NCBI RefSeq assembly: GCF_001678665.1
Contig: NZ_LZRP01000014.1
Location: 1-45,711 of the forward strand
Source: Erythrobacter sp. QSSC1-22B
Lineage (GTDB): Bacteria; Pseudomonadota; Alphaproteobacteria; Sphingomonadales; Sphingomonadaceae
Reading direction: 5' to 3'
Length of the DNA stretch: 45,711 nucleotides
Made by a program: the position numbers and the translations under genes. The notes under the pieces were generated by a model. It made no database searches, was not told the DNA's origin, and worked only from the letters and a program-made list of their open reading frames with translations. Positions 25,825 through 33,732 of this stretch are shown here, piece by piece; the first letter of the stretch is position 1; the number at the start of each line of letters is the position of its first letter.

Positions 25825-26480
25825 TGGAGTCCTCAATTTTGAACGATGATGTCGCCGGGATACGCGATGCAGATAAACGGCTACGATTGTCGCTATTGTG
25901 TTCGCGGATGAGGGGTTGATCGCCGCCTGAGGGTCGATGACAAATGGAACAAGCCGCTTTGGTTTGGGTTCGCGTCAGCTTACCGAAAGAAATTTGAGAC
26001 TGCATCTAGCCAAGAAGCTGAAGTCGGCGTGAAGTGAAGGGTCAGCGCGGATGAGGGACGAGCCAGGCTGGGACTTTATGGGTCTTGTGTTCTGCAGCGT
26101 TGTCGAGGATCGCCTGGTCCGCCGGCACCTCGAACTCGATGCGATCGAGGAAGACGATGTAGGTAAATTTCTCGGTGGAGGCCGGAGCGTTCGGCTGCTT
26201 GAAGCTGGGCCAGCGGTGCGAAGCGAGGTCTTGGGCCTTCCTGGTCGCCTTCCCCGGGCAGTGCCTACAATCCTCGGCACCGCGCCCGTACCGTCCAGTG
26301 GGCCATCTTTTTAACCCTGCAGGCGCTCATGAGTCGACGAACAATCTCGGCGACGCGCTCCGGAGGGACCTGCGCCTTTCCAATTGGGCGGCACTTGTTG
26401 CGAGGAGTGCCTTCGCACTTTCGTAAATGCAACGCTCCTGCCAGCGTCGTACGCGGGTAGTGGACTTGCTCGTCCTTGCC
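25825..26480 (-). pseudogene. Decayed IS630-family transposase (DDE_3 type)
   Basis: Reading leftward across several frames gives an ordered series of IS630 transposase fragments: TTRVRRWQERC (N-terminal helix-turn-helix), VPPERVAEIVRRLMSA, HWTVR, then FTYIVFLDRIEFEVPADQAI, LDNAAEHKTHKVPAWLV, PHPR, HFTPTSASWLDAV (catalytic region), FGKLTRTQ and LIREHN. The order matches the family (WxERF, THW, FLxxIExxVPA, LDNYxAHKHPKV, FHFTPTSxSWLNAVE, FFxKLTRRR). Between HWTVR and FTYIVF about 100 residues are missing, so it has an internal deletion as well as frameshifts. This is a different IS630 branch from the copy at 418-1355. Identification is by eye. Confidence 0.7.
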
Positions 26481-27214
26481 TTGTTAACCGAAACGCCTCG
26501 ACCATGGCCGGTCAGTAATTTTGATCGGAGCGCGCCAGATGTGCTTCTGAGAGCCTTGAGGCTCTGCTCCTATGTCGCGCAACGGATGGCGACCTGCTGC
26601 TGGTAGGACGAAGGATATCTCTTTGCGCGTGCGCGCAAAACCAACCCACACAGCAAGGAATTCCAGCCGAACTTACGGTCTGCTTGATCCATCGGAGTCA
26701 AAAACCCAAATTTGGCTCATAAAAAGGTTGCAAACATTGGCTCAGCGTTTCGCCATGATGCACTAAGGTTAGCACTGCGTAGCTATCCGCCCAATGCGAT
26801 CCTTCGGGGCACGCTCCCAGCCGTAATCGGGGCAACACCAGCCCGGGCCATATTTGGGGCAAGGCCGCAGTATCTCAGCCAATGCCACGCTTAAGCACCC
26901 GTCACTAAACAACGGCGCCTCTACGTTTACGTTCAGCTCATGAATAGGTACCTTGAAAGCAAGCTCAATACCAAGCTCTCAGCATTCGACGCATCAGTCG
27001 TAAACGAGAAGGTCTGCCTAGGTTGCTTCTCGCGTTTGGACGAAGATTGGCCAATTCTGTAGAGAAGACGTGCTCGGCCGACCTCTCCGCCGCACAAGAT
27101 GCAGATCTATGAAGCCAGCACAGTAACCTATTTTGTGGCGCAGGTCGTTCAATAGGTATACAGTAAAGAAAGTGGTCGCCTCGAATCAACTCGAATCAAA
27201 ACGGGGAGGTTAAC
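26481..27214. other. Gene-poor stretch, no recognised feature
   Basis: No gene is supported here. A few frames of 60-75 codons exist on both strands without motifs or good ribosome binding sites. The last bases (27180-27214) contain a short direct repeat (CGAATCAA twice) and GGGGAGG, the ribosome binding site of the next gene. Confidence 0.4.
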
Positions 27215-27559
27215 TTGGCTGAGTTCTCGAACCCTCGAAAGGTTGCCGAGCGTATTCGGATGGCAACAAAATCACTGGCTGATCCGCATGACATCGCTGT
27301 TGTGCGGCAATATATATATGAGTTAGAGGCAATTGCGCGCAAGCAGGAGCTAAAAGATGCGCGTGCGACGATGACGCAAGAGATAATTGGTTACCAGGAA
27401 GGCAGCCAACCTGAAGATGGATGTTCTGCGGAGGGTTCAGGACAAATTGTTCCTTTAGCAAGGCCACCACTGAATGGAAATCTCAAGCTCGTTTCGGAAG
27501 TGGGAGAGCGTCCTTGCAAGTGGATTCTAAAACTTGATGGGATCCCTTCTTCGGATTAA
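27215..27559 (+). CDS. Small conserved-type hypothetical protein
   Basis: A soluble protein of 114 residues starting at a TTG, with GGGGAGG five bases upstream, which makes the start convincing. The first 50 residues are helical (KVAERIRMATKSLADPHDIAVV then YIYELEAIARKQELKD) and resemble small alphaproteobacterial proteins of unknown function that carry a DxHxV..YxxELE pattern. The rest is less ordered. It lies 77 bases before the mini-protein at 27637 on the same strand, so the two could be cotranscribed. I cannot assign a function. Confidence 0.65.
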   Translation: MAEFSNPRKVAERIRMATKSLADPHDIAVVRQYIYELEAIARKQELKDARATMTQEIIGYQEGSQPEDGCSAEGSGQIVPLARPPLNGNLKLVSEVGERPCKWILKLDGIPSSD

Positions 27560-27636
27560 GCATTAGTGCTGCAAGAAGGTCACATCATTGTAGCCGACCT
27601 ATCTATGCCCACCCAATTGGTTGGAGAGGATCGCAT

Positions 27637-27837
27637 ATGGCCAATGGAGGGAAATTCGCTCACCAGCTACGTAATTCCACTCAGGTGGTTTTGGGTAACC
27701 TTGAGCTACTCGCCTCAAGAGTAAAAGATCCATCCTGCATCCGGTTCATTGACAATGCGCAATCTGCCGTGGTCGAAATCTCGGTGGTTGCCGATAAAAT
27801 TGAAGACGCGGACGATACCGATCAGAGTCCACGTTGA
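27637..27837 (+). CDS. Stand-alone histidine-kinase dimerization-like mini-protein
   Basis: A 66-residue protein that is almost nothing but a helical hairpin like the DHp (HisKA) domain of sensor kinases. The first helix contains FAHQLRNSTQVVLGNLELLA, which matches the H-box pattern with a candidate phospho-acceptor His at residue 8. The second helix is RFIDNAQSAVVEISVVADKI. No ATP-binding (HATPase) domain follows; the chain stops after an acidic tail. GAGAGGA lies six bases upstream of the ATG. It may be a phosphotransfer or decoy protein that dimerises with kinases, or the remains of a larger kinase gene; the good ribosome binding site and clean stop favour a gene. Assigning it to the family rests on a short pattern. 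Confidence 0.55.
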   Translation: MANGGKFAHQLRNSTQVVLGNLELLASRVKDPSCIRFIDNAQSAVVEISVVADKIEDADDTDQSPR

Positions 27838-27857
27838 GGCTCGGTTTTATCGAAATA

Positions 27858-28022
27858 TTAGGTGCGCAGCTCATCACTTGGGTGCACTCGAAGTACATGC
27901 TCTGACGCCTGTTTGAAAAATTTTGATACCCCAAGGCTGATGGTCTGACCCAACCATTCTAGCGGTTCGCCGTTGGCTAAAGGGTCCGTTGTATCACTAC
28001 AGCCCAACCTTGCCTGACGCAT
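27858..28022 (-). CDS. Possible small protein of unknown function
   Basis: A frame of 54 codons read leftward from the ATG at 28022. It has a helical amphipathic stretch (EWLGQTISLGVSKFFKQASE) and no known motif. The ribosome binding site is weak. Upstream, in the same frame, the sequence passes through the perfect palindrome at 28064-28095, which makes a longer form unlikely. It is listed only as a possibility. Confidence 0.25.
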   Translation of the reverse strand: MRQARLGCSDTTDPLANGEPLEWLGQTISLGVSKFFKQASEHVLRVHPSDELRT

Positions 28023-28063
28023 CGTCGCTAGCGGGCCGGCCCAGGGGGTCACACCAGGTGAGT

Positions 28064-28095
28064 AAGGCGCCGGGCATCGCGATGCCCGGCGCCTT
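28064..28095. repeat. Perfect 32-base palindrome
   Basis: AAGGCGCCGGGCATCG is followed at once by its exact reverse complement CGATGCCCGGCGCCTT, giving a very stable hairpin without a loop spacer. It is 115 bases past the stop of the leftward PilZ gene. There is no T-run on the minus strand and only a weak one on the plus strand (CTCAATTTT), so it is not a typical terminator, though it may stabilise or end a transcript. It might also be a dispersed palindromic repeat; only one copy is in the window. Confidence 0.8.
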
Positions 28096-28209
28096 CCGCT
28101 CTCAATTTTGACCAATTCTGAGGAACACGCCCGTGGCGGGCAAAGAGACTGCGTTCGCGGACGCGGAGCAGTTTCTCACGGTTTTAAACAATGGAGGTAT
28201 AGGCACAGC

Positions 28210-28731
28210 TCAGCGAGTCAGCAGGTAGGCCGCCATAGCGATTAAGGCCCAAAGAGCGAACGCCATAAAGAATGCGAAAGAGAAATTAAGGGCCGGCTCG
28301 AGATGGGCTCGTTTGGGCTCGAAATGATTGGCGTTGCTTCCAGCGAAAACCTGCTCCACCTTGGAAGTTGGAGGTTTAGCCTTGAGGAGGGCCGCACTGA
28401 TGGTCGATGTCGGGATCGAGGCGTTGAATTCGCACCCAAAAAAGCGGCCGCTTGCCCAAACCACACGCGCTTGAGCGATCCCGATATTCGGCAAGTGAAC
28501 CTCTATCCAGTCTTCCACGCAAAGCGTCGGCGCTTCGGCTTCAATTAGAAGGCCACCCGGGGAGATGTCGCGAACGAGAACCTGGGTCTCTCCGGCTTCT
28601 GGAGAGTTCGCAACCGCAGAAAGTTCAAGCGAGCGTCTTTGAGCGAACCGACGCTGTAAGCCTTCGGCCGCCCCGCGCGAAACGATGTCATCCCCCGATG
28701 CGGGTGCTCGAAGAACGGCCTTCAGATGCAT
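28210..28731 (-). CDS. Membrane-anchored PilZ-domain protein
   Basis: A protein of 173 residues with a c-di-GMP-binding PilZ domain at about 30-115 and one C-terminal membrane helix (about 148-171, FSFAFFMAFALWALIAMAAY). The PilZ motifs are present as RRSLEL (arginine-bearing RxxxR region; QRRFAQRRS reads RRFAQRR) and VRDISPGGLLIEAE, fitting the D/NxSxxG pattern; VVWASGRFFGCEFN is the closing strand. AGGGGA precedes the ATG by eight bases. The tail anchor would place a c-di-GMP sensor on the inner membrane, which fits regulation of EPS assembly or of surface structures. The phosphodiesterase at 42801-45167 could set its ligand level. Confidence 0.85.
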   Translation of the reverse strand: MHLKAVLRAPASGDDIVSRGAAEGLQRRFAQRRSLELSAVANSPEAGETQVLVRDISPGGLLIEAEAPTLCVEDWIEVHLPNIGIAQARVVWASGRFFGCEFNASIPTSTISAALLKAKPPTSKVEQVFAGSNANHFEPKRAHLEPALNFSFAFFMAFALWALIAMAAYLLTR

Positions 28732-28765
28732 GCGGATTCCCCTTAGAGGAAGGGATATGAAGAAT

Positions 28766-28779
28766 ATTCGTTAACGAAT
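28766..28779. promoter_or_regulatory. 14-base palindrome upstream of the PilZ gene
   Basis: ATTCGTTAACGAAT is a perfect palindrome 35 bases upstream of the PilZ start codon, in promoter position. It could be an operator for a dimeric regulator. A similar core (TAACGAATCGTTA) lies before the PEP-CTERM gene at 21451. Both may be chance. Confidence 0.35.
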
Positions 28780-29223
28780 GGTTCGCACGTGAGCGAGCGT
28801 CGCACTAAATGTGGGGTAAGTCTTTGACGCCCTCACCCCTCGACGGAATCTACGATGCCCCCGCCTAATTTGAAAAGCACGTCGGTTGAGGGGGTGCTTG
28901 TTGTAGCCGTTGGATCAGGAAACTTAATGCGTTGTGCCTCTAAGCATAATGATACCTTACCAAGAAATGACACCGCGAGGTGTTCCAAAATTGGAAAGTG
29001 GATGCTTCAATCACAGCGAAGAAATCTGTTAGGAGGGTATATTCTGTAGTTTGTACTAGTTGAGATTCGTTGATTATTTTTGCTCAATAACAAACCTAGC
29101 GCCGAGCAACGCCGTCAAATAATTTACTTAAGTGACCAATGGCTATCATTGAGGTGGTGGCATCAGATCAATGCGCCTTCGACGCCTAGGCCTGAAACGC
29201 AAGGACCTTGCCCAGATTTGCGT
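28780..29223. other. Intergenic, no recognised feature
   Basis: A frame at 28855-29049 on the plus strand has no motif or convincing ribosome binding site. I see nothing else here. Confidence 0.4.
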
Positions 29224-29736
29224 TCATATTGGCCTGGTTCCGATCACATTCCCGGGAGAATGGTAACGGCACACCAAGATTTCTTCATGTTTGCCTCGGC
29301 TTACCGAGCAGCCCACCTCATGAGTGTCCCTCCAAATTATCTGAGTATAGTGGCTTACGTCCTCAACCCTCGTCGTGGTGCTGTTGGCAGGGAATACGCC
29401 AGGTTTAAAGTGGCGTTTCTCTGCGATCCATGCGGCAACCTTTCTTCGCGTCCCAAACCTCCCCGGTGTGCCGCCCCAAATGTTTTCACCGATTCTGGGT
29501 TGATTAGGCTCGTCGGGCGAATGCTCAAACCGTCCGGTAGCTGCTAGATATTCCGACCACTGTTTCGCGCCGTGTGCCAATTCATCATTCCAATTCAGCG
29601 GTTTCAGCCCGAGTCGACTACGCTCAAGGTTGTGCGCTGCCAAAATATTGGTTTCAAAATCTGCCGGTGCCCTCGCTCCGACAAGGAGCAGAGAAGCAAA
29701 GAGAAGCAATCCTCCTGCCTTTTTCGTAGTCGTCAC
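29224..29736 (-). CDS. CAP (SCP/PR1) domain secreted protein
   Basis: A 170-residue secreted protein of the CAP superfamily. The signal peptide spans about 1-25 (GGLLLFASLLLVGARAPA). The domain motifs are in order: AAHNLERSRLGLKPLNWNDELA (with the first His), WSEYLAATGRFEHSPD, GENIWGG, HYTQIIWRDTHEVGCSVSR and LVCRYHSPGNVIG. The His and Glu residues that form the cavity of the family are conserved. It starts at a GTG with GGAGGA six bases upstream. Bacterial CAP proteins are extracellular, with roles that remain poorly known. Two cysteines in the HEVGC and VCRY strands can form a disulfide, which the DsbA-like protein at 39619 could serve. Confidence 0.92.
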   Translation of the reverse strand: MTTTKKAGGLLLFASLLLVGARAPADFETNILAAHNLERSRLGLKPLNWNDELAHGAKQWSEYLAATGRFEHSPDEPNQPRIGENIWGGTPGRFGTRRKVAAWIAEKRHFKPGVFPANSTTTRVEDVSHYTQIIWRDTHEVGCSVSRGKHEEILVCRYHSPGNVIGTRPI

Positions 29737-30317
29737 GTTTCATCCTCCGAGTCTCGCTCGAAGTATGTGGCCTCAGAATCTCAAGGAATGATTGACGGCG
29801 GCCTTGCGCAGAGAGGGGGCGAGTTACGGTATCGATTGGTATTGCCCTGCGCGGGCATAAGCGGGATCTCCGACTGTTAGCTGAGGGGTTCCTTTGGCGG
29901 GACTTCGCTGAACATATCGATCCGCGGCACCCCGACCATGTCAATATTGCCGCCCACGTCCTTCAGGCCCGGCTGCGGTACTCCAAGTTCATGGACCCTC
30001 CAACCAGCTCCCTATTAGCATCTTGACGCTGCCAGAGCTCAGCTGCACTCTGACATGTCGTTTAGGCCCTCTGGCCTGCCCGAGCCATCGGGAGGCAGAA
30101 GCCGTCGGACAAAGGCGGAGGGACGATTGGGCGGCCTTTGTAATGCTTGGGTCAGGATGTGGCGGAGCGGAGACGGTTGGCAAGGCTCTACAGCTCGAAT
30201 GACGTAAGCTCCGACAGGATTGAACCCCCGTTCGAACCGTTCACGGCCAGAATGCCAAGCCAAGAGCCCAGACCGCCAGAGGCTTTTCGCAAGGTCACCT
30301 TCAACTTTAACATCAAT
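29737..30317. other. Gene-poor stretch with a coding-like scrap
   Basis: Between 29900 and 30005 on the plus strand one frame gives a helical run (DPRHPDHVNIAAHVLQARL), which looks like part of a former protein, but it stops without a start or a recognisable family. The rest holds nothing I can support. Confidence 0.35.
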
Positions 30318-30596
30318 TCAGCCTGATTCTAGCATGTTCTCAACTGCTTGGAGACAAACGTCGGGACTTTCGAGCGCTGTGCTTTCTAATGGCCGGCTTA
30401 AGCTTGGAGAAATCGATGCCGCTTGAGCGCTATATAAAAGGGCAAAGACACCCACTGAAGCGCCAGCCATCCAGATGGCTCCCAATGCAGGCGCGCTGAG
30501 CTTACCATCCTCATTGCGATTGGCCTTGTTAGCAGCGATTTCGCATGCTTTCACGAGGAAATAAGCGCAACCGAGCCATGCAAAATGTTGAAGCAT
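30318..30596 (-). CDS. Small membrane protein of unknown function
   Basis: A 92-residue protein with two hydrophobic stretches, about 5-18 (FAWLGCAYFLVKAC) and about 38-58 (LGAIWMAGASVGVFALLYSA), joined by a charged loop with ANKANRNEDGK. A run of six G lies four bases before the ATG, a strong ribosome binding site. I do not recognise the family. No neighbour on the same strand is close enough to be an operon partner. Confidence 0.55.
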   Translation of the reverse strand: MLQHFAWLGCAYFLVKACEIAANKANRNEDGKLSAPALGAIWMAGASVGVFALLYSAQAASISPSLSRPLESTALESPDVCLQAVENMLESG

Positions 30597-30706
30597 ATTC
30601 CCCCCTGCTCATGTTGGAATACGCTCATCTAGGCGGCGTACGTCAGAGGATTTGTGTGGTCCCCATACTGAGACACTTTGATAATTTTTCTCTTCGGGCG
30701 GTTGAG

Positions 30707-30958
30707 TTAGATGTCGTCGGGCCACGCAGGCAAAAAATTGTCGTCTCCTATGTTTGATTGGAGCCTCAAACCAAATGAAGGCGCCGCTGGTCTAACTCTA
30801 TCAGCCAGCATTCCAGCGGCGAAGAGGCGGACTCCACCGTGGCCGGCGAGAGCAACATAGCTGCTAGCCGCTGGATCGCAGCCAACTGCACGTTCGACCA
30901 GGTGATTTACGAGTTCGGCGAGAGTGGGTGGATCCGTGCCAGCTAGGGACCGCGCCAT
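30707..30958 (-). CDS. Possible small protein, doubtful
   Basis: A frame of 83 codons that reads like protein at first (TLAELVNHLVERAVG) and then becomes Ala/Pro-rich. There is no ribosome binding site and no known motif. It may be the remains of a larger gene. The stretches on each side (30597-30706 and 30959-31185) show nothing. Confidence 0.25.
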   Translation of the reverse strand: MARSLAGTDPPTLAELVNHLVERAVGCDPAASSYVALAGHGGVRLFAAGMLADRVRPAAPSFGLRLQSNIGDDNFLPAWPDDI

Positions 30959-31185
30959 TGCCGGGAGCTAATGTCAGCCGTGAAAGAGCGTCGCAGGGGG
31001 CGTTTGACGACGGTCTATGTGCTGGGCCTGAAAGCTTGAACGTTCGGAATTGCCTAGGCTGCATGGTAATTGAGTTGATGGCCCTAATCGTGTGGTCGAC
31101 AATGTAACCCGCAGCTTTAGCGCCGATCCACTCGGGGCGAGGTTCGATCGTTCGCTTCGAGATTATCTGATAGGGGATATAGACT

Positions 31186-31620
31186 CTACCAACCGCTCAA
31201 TGTCGCCTTCGCGCATCTTTGGTTTATCATATCAGTCATCGCATCGTTGAATGTCCGCAGGCCGATTTTGCTGGTCGTAAATGCGCAGCAAAGGACTTCT
31301 CCTCCTCTGGTGCCACAGCGGTCTACTCGTAGGTGCACCTTCAGATCGGCCGACGTTACACACTCAGAGATCGTCAGGTGAAAAGCGCGGCCATCCTGTT
31401 CATCATCCCAATGGGTCTCGAGTGGAAACCTTGCGCTCTTGGCCTGATTAAGGATGGCTGTGGCGAAAGCATTCATTCGCGAGCGATCAGCCCAGAAGCG
31501 CGCTCGACAAGGTTTCCCGTTCTCTTTGGCTGACACATAAAACCAACCGAAGCCATCGGAAGCCCGGCTGTCGTCATCAAACCCGTGATCGCAATTATAT
31601 CCGAAAGCCAGTTTTTCCAT
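31186..31620 (-). CDS. Hypothetical soluble protein
   Basis: A protein of 144 residues with no signal peptide or membrane helix. It is rich in Asp, Arg and Cys and has an aromatic block DGFGWFYVSAKENGKP and a strand-like pattern (FHLTISECVTSADLKVHLRV), suggesting a small alpha/beta fold. GAGG lies about seven bases before the ATG and the frame is clean. I do not recognise it. It stands alone next to the IS3/IS5 insertion and could be accessory DNA. Confidence 0.55.
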   Translation of the reverse strand: MEKLAFGYNCDHGFDDDSRASDGFGWFYVSAKENGKPCRARFWADRSRMNAFATAILNQAKSARFPLETHWDDEQDGRAFHLTISECVTSADLKVHLRVDRCGTRGGEVLCCAFTTSKIGLRTFNDAMTDMINQRCAKATLSGW

Positions 31621-31800
31621 CTGGTGTCCTCGAGTAGGCCACTGCTATTCAGACGACTATAACCAGAGCTTCCTGCAGGAGTTCCGTTTAGTATTTAGCC
31701 GATCCATTTCGGCACATCTGCACCTCGCTCGCCTTCTTCGCGATCACCCTTTGATGAGCTTCGGCCGTGACGTGACCCCCAGCTTCCCTCCAGCTGGGGG

Positions 31801-32112
31801 TTAGAGTCGGGCGGCTTTGTTGCGCATGAGCGCGGTTGAAGCAATGGGCTGCGTAGCGGAGCCCGTAGGGCGTAGCGAAGCAGGCCATTGCTTATTCAGT
31901 TCGGCGGTGAACGCCGCCGGGGTTGCGTAGCCAAGGGCCGAGTGCTGTCTCTCCCGGTTGTAATCCTCGACCCAAGCCGCGGCCAGAACCCGGGCATGAG
32001 CAAGGCTGAGGAACAGGGTCTCGTTGAGAAGCGCGTCGCGCATCCGGCCGTTAAAGCTCTCGCAGAAGCCGTTCTGCATTGGCTTGCTCGGTTTTCTGAT
32101 CCGCCGAGTTAG
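31801..32112 (-). pseudogene. IS3-family transposase (orfB) 3' part
   Basis: The leftward frame encodes the C-terminal third of an IS3-family transposase: [17 protein letters not shown] with the catalytic Glu, [29 protein letters not shown] and [13 protein letters not shown], ending in RNKAARL. The upstream part is missing: it is replaced at 32115 by the IS5 element, and I do not find it on the other side of that element. So the IS5 insertion was accompanied or followed by a deletion. The frame is continuous with IS5 orfB, producing a chimeric open frame. Confidence 0.85.
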
Positions 32113-32116
32113 GCTA

Positions 32117-32562
32117 GGGTCCAGACTGAACCAGAGCCAGAAGGCGACGGCAGTGGCGAGCGCCACACCGGATAGGAAGTTGGCGGCAAGCTTGTTGCAG
32201 CGGGTCGCGATACGGCGGAAGTCCTTGAGGCGGCAGAAGGCAGTTTCAACGAGGTGGCGGTCGCGATATCGCTGCTTAGTAGCGGATTGTGCGCTTGCGG
32301 TTTGTCGGTCCGGGATGATCGGAGTGGTTCCGGTTTTGCGTAGCGAACGCCGCAGCCGATCTGCATCATAGCCTTTGTCACCGAGCAGATAGCGCATCCC
32401 GCTGGCGCGTTCGAGAAGGGCGGGAGCGGCGGCCACGTCGCTGACGTTGCCCGGCGTCAGCATCAGCGCAAAGGGGCGGCCAATGACGTCGGTGAGAGCG
32501 TGGATCTTGGTGGTCCAGCCACCGCGCGATCGCCCGATCGCCTGGACCGAATGCCCCTTTTT
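32117..32562 (-). CDS. IS5-family transposase, orfB (frameshift product)
   Basis: The C-terminal half, read in the -1 frame relative to orfA after the A5 run ([12 protein letters not shown]). It carries [44 protein letters not shown] (second Asp) and [19 protein letters not shown] (Glu). No stop codon is met at the element's end: the frame passes through the inverted repeat and stays open into the IS3 remnant, to 31801. The hybrid tail is about 100 residues long and could impair the enzyme. Confidence 0.75.
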
Positions 32563-32885
32563 CCTCCGAACGCCGAACGCTGCGCTTTGATGTAGGTGCT
32601 GTCGATAGCGGTGCTGCGTGTCACGGCTCCAGCATCGACCAGGGCATTGAGCAACTTCAACCAAAAGCCGCGGCGAGACCACCGGTTGAACCGATTGTAG
32701 ACCGTCGTCGACGGTCCGTATTCGGCGGGACAATCGCACCAGCGGCAGCCCACCTTCGACACATGCAAAATGCCCGATATCACTCGCCGATCATCCACCC
32801 GCCGGGCGCCTGGCTGGTTCTTTGGCAAATGCGGCTCAATGGCTGCCCACGCTTCATCCGACAGCCAGAACAACGAACGCGACAT
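32463..32885 (-). CDS. IS5-family transposase, orfA
   Basis: The N-terminal half of the transposase, starting [20 protein letters not shown] at the ATG at 32885; an upstream ATG at 32945 lies within the right terminal region and is less likely. It contains the winged DNA-binding part, [23 protein letters not shown] and the first catalytic Asp in [10 protein letters not shown]. After the slippery run (codons GGA-AAA-AGG) the ribosome should slip back by one base into orfB to make the full enzyme. Confidence 0.8.
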   Translation of the reverse strand: MSRSLFWLSDEAWAAIEPHLPKNQPGARRVDDRRVISGILHVSKVGCRWCDCPAEYGPSTTVYNRFNRWSRRGFWLKLLNALVDAGAVTRSTAIDSTYIKAQRSAFGGKRGIRSRRSGDRAVAGPPRSTLSPTSLAAPLR

Positions 32886-33105
32886 ATGCAGGAACCTCCA
32901 TATCCAGTGGAGAACCCTTGAATCAATGTGCACGACGCTTTTCAAGAAGCTAATTGGGTCTGGACCCTAAGAGCGAGTTACGTAATGCAGCGAGTGAAGG
33001 CGGCGGCAATAAACTCGAAGGTGTTATAGATTTTGTTGCGGTGAAAGAACCACTGAGGTCCAGGCTCAACGCGGAGGCGATGGGAAACAGTTTTGGTCGG
33101 GACTG

Positions 33106-33732
33106 TTAGAGGTCTTTTTCGCGGCCCCTGATAATCTCAACAACATCGCCCACGCTCGCTTCGTGGAAGAGGTTCTGGGCAAACTCCAAAGGCACGCCAA
33201 TGCAACCGTGAGTTGCGGCTCCCCATCGAACCTTGCTTCCGTGAACCGCCACACCATCACTGGTCAAACGAAGCGTAAATGGCATCGGTGCATCGTAGGT
33301 TGCCGAGTGATGATCTTTCAGCTTTGCTACGATTGGAAAGCGACCCAGTGGTGTCTCATGCCCATCTACACCATACAGGATGACTGCGGTACCTATCTCA
33401 TGTCCCCCGCGAAACGCTGAGATGAGTTGGGTGTCGAGATTGACGCGAACAACGAGGGGGCCCGGAGTGTCGTTATTATTCCAGACAAAATCTCCGTAAC
33501 GCAAACGCTTGCGGACATTGAGAATGGACTGCGTTCCCCGCGGCACGAGCCCCTGCGATGCAGCGCGGTGACTTTCATCGGGGCTCAAGAACAAGCGGGA
33601 GCCGGTTTGCAAAGAAGCCTGAGCCTCCGGAGGTGATACCTTAGTCGCACCATCGGCGCGGGACCACGCCTCTTGTCCGAAAATTCCAAGTGCAACTGCG
33701 GAAATCAAGAATACTAGATACTGAAAGCGCAT
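33106..33732 (-). CDS. L,D-transpeptidase (YkuD domain)
   Basis: A periplasmic enzyme of 208 residues that makes peptidoglycan cross-links or attaches proteins to the wall. An uncleaved or cleaved signal lies at about 4-23. The YkuD domain has VVRVNLDTQLISAFRGG, ETPLGRFPI, VAVHGSKV (His164) and ATHGCIGVP with the catalytic Cys177 and His175. The usual Arg after HGCI is Gly, a variant that occurs in short sphingomonad members as far as I recall. The ATG directly follows the TAA of the PEP-CTERM gene, so they form a two-gene operon. That pairing suggests that the sorted protein and wall cross-linking work together. Confidence 0.9.
   Translation of the reverse strand: MRFQYLVFLISAVALGIFGQEAWSRADGATKVSPPEAQASLQTGSRLFLSPDESHRAASQGLVPRGTQSILNVRKRLRYGDFVWNNNDTPGPLVVRVNLDTQLISAFRGGHEIGTAVILYGVDGHETPLGRFPIVAKLKDHHSATYDAPMPFTLRLTSDGVAVHGSKVRWGAATHGCIGVPLEFAQNLFHEASVGDVVEIIRGREKDL

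Larger units (their letters stand above)
32115..32969 (-). mobile_element. IS5-family insertion sequence (IS427-like)
   Basis: The element is bounded by terminal inverted repeats TAGGGTCCAGAC (32115-32126) and its complement GTCTGGACCCTA (32958-32969). It contains two overlapping frames, orfA and orfB, joined by a slippery run GGAAAAAGGGG near 32554-32566, the layout of the IS427 subgroup. DDE residues are all present ([22 protein letters not shown] and [15 protein letters not shown]). Length, about 855 bases, is normal. I see no convincing target duplication. It looks intact and may be active. Inserted in the IS3 remnant to its left. Confidence 0.82.
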
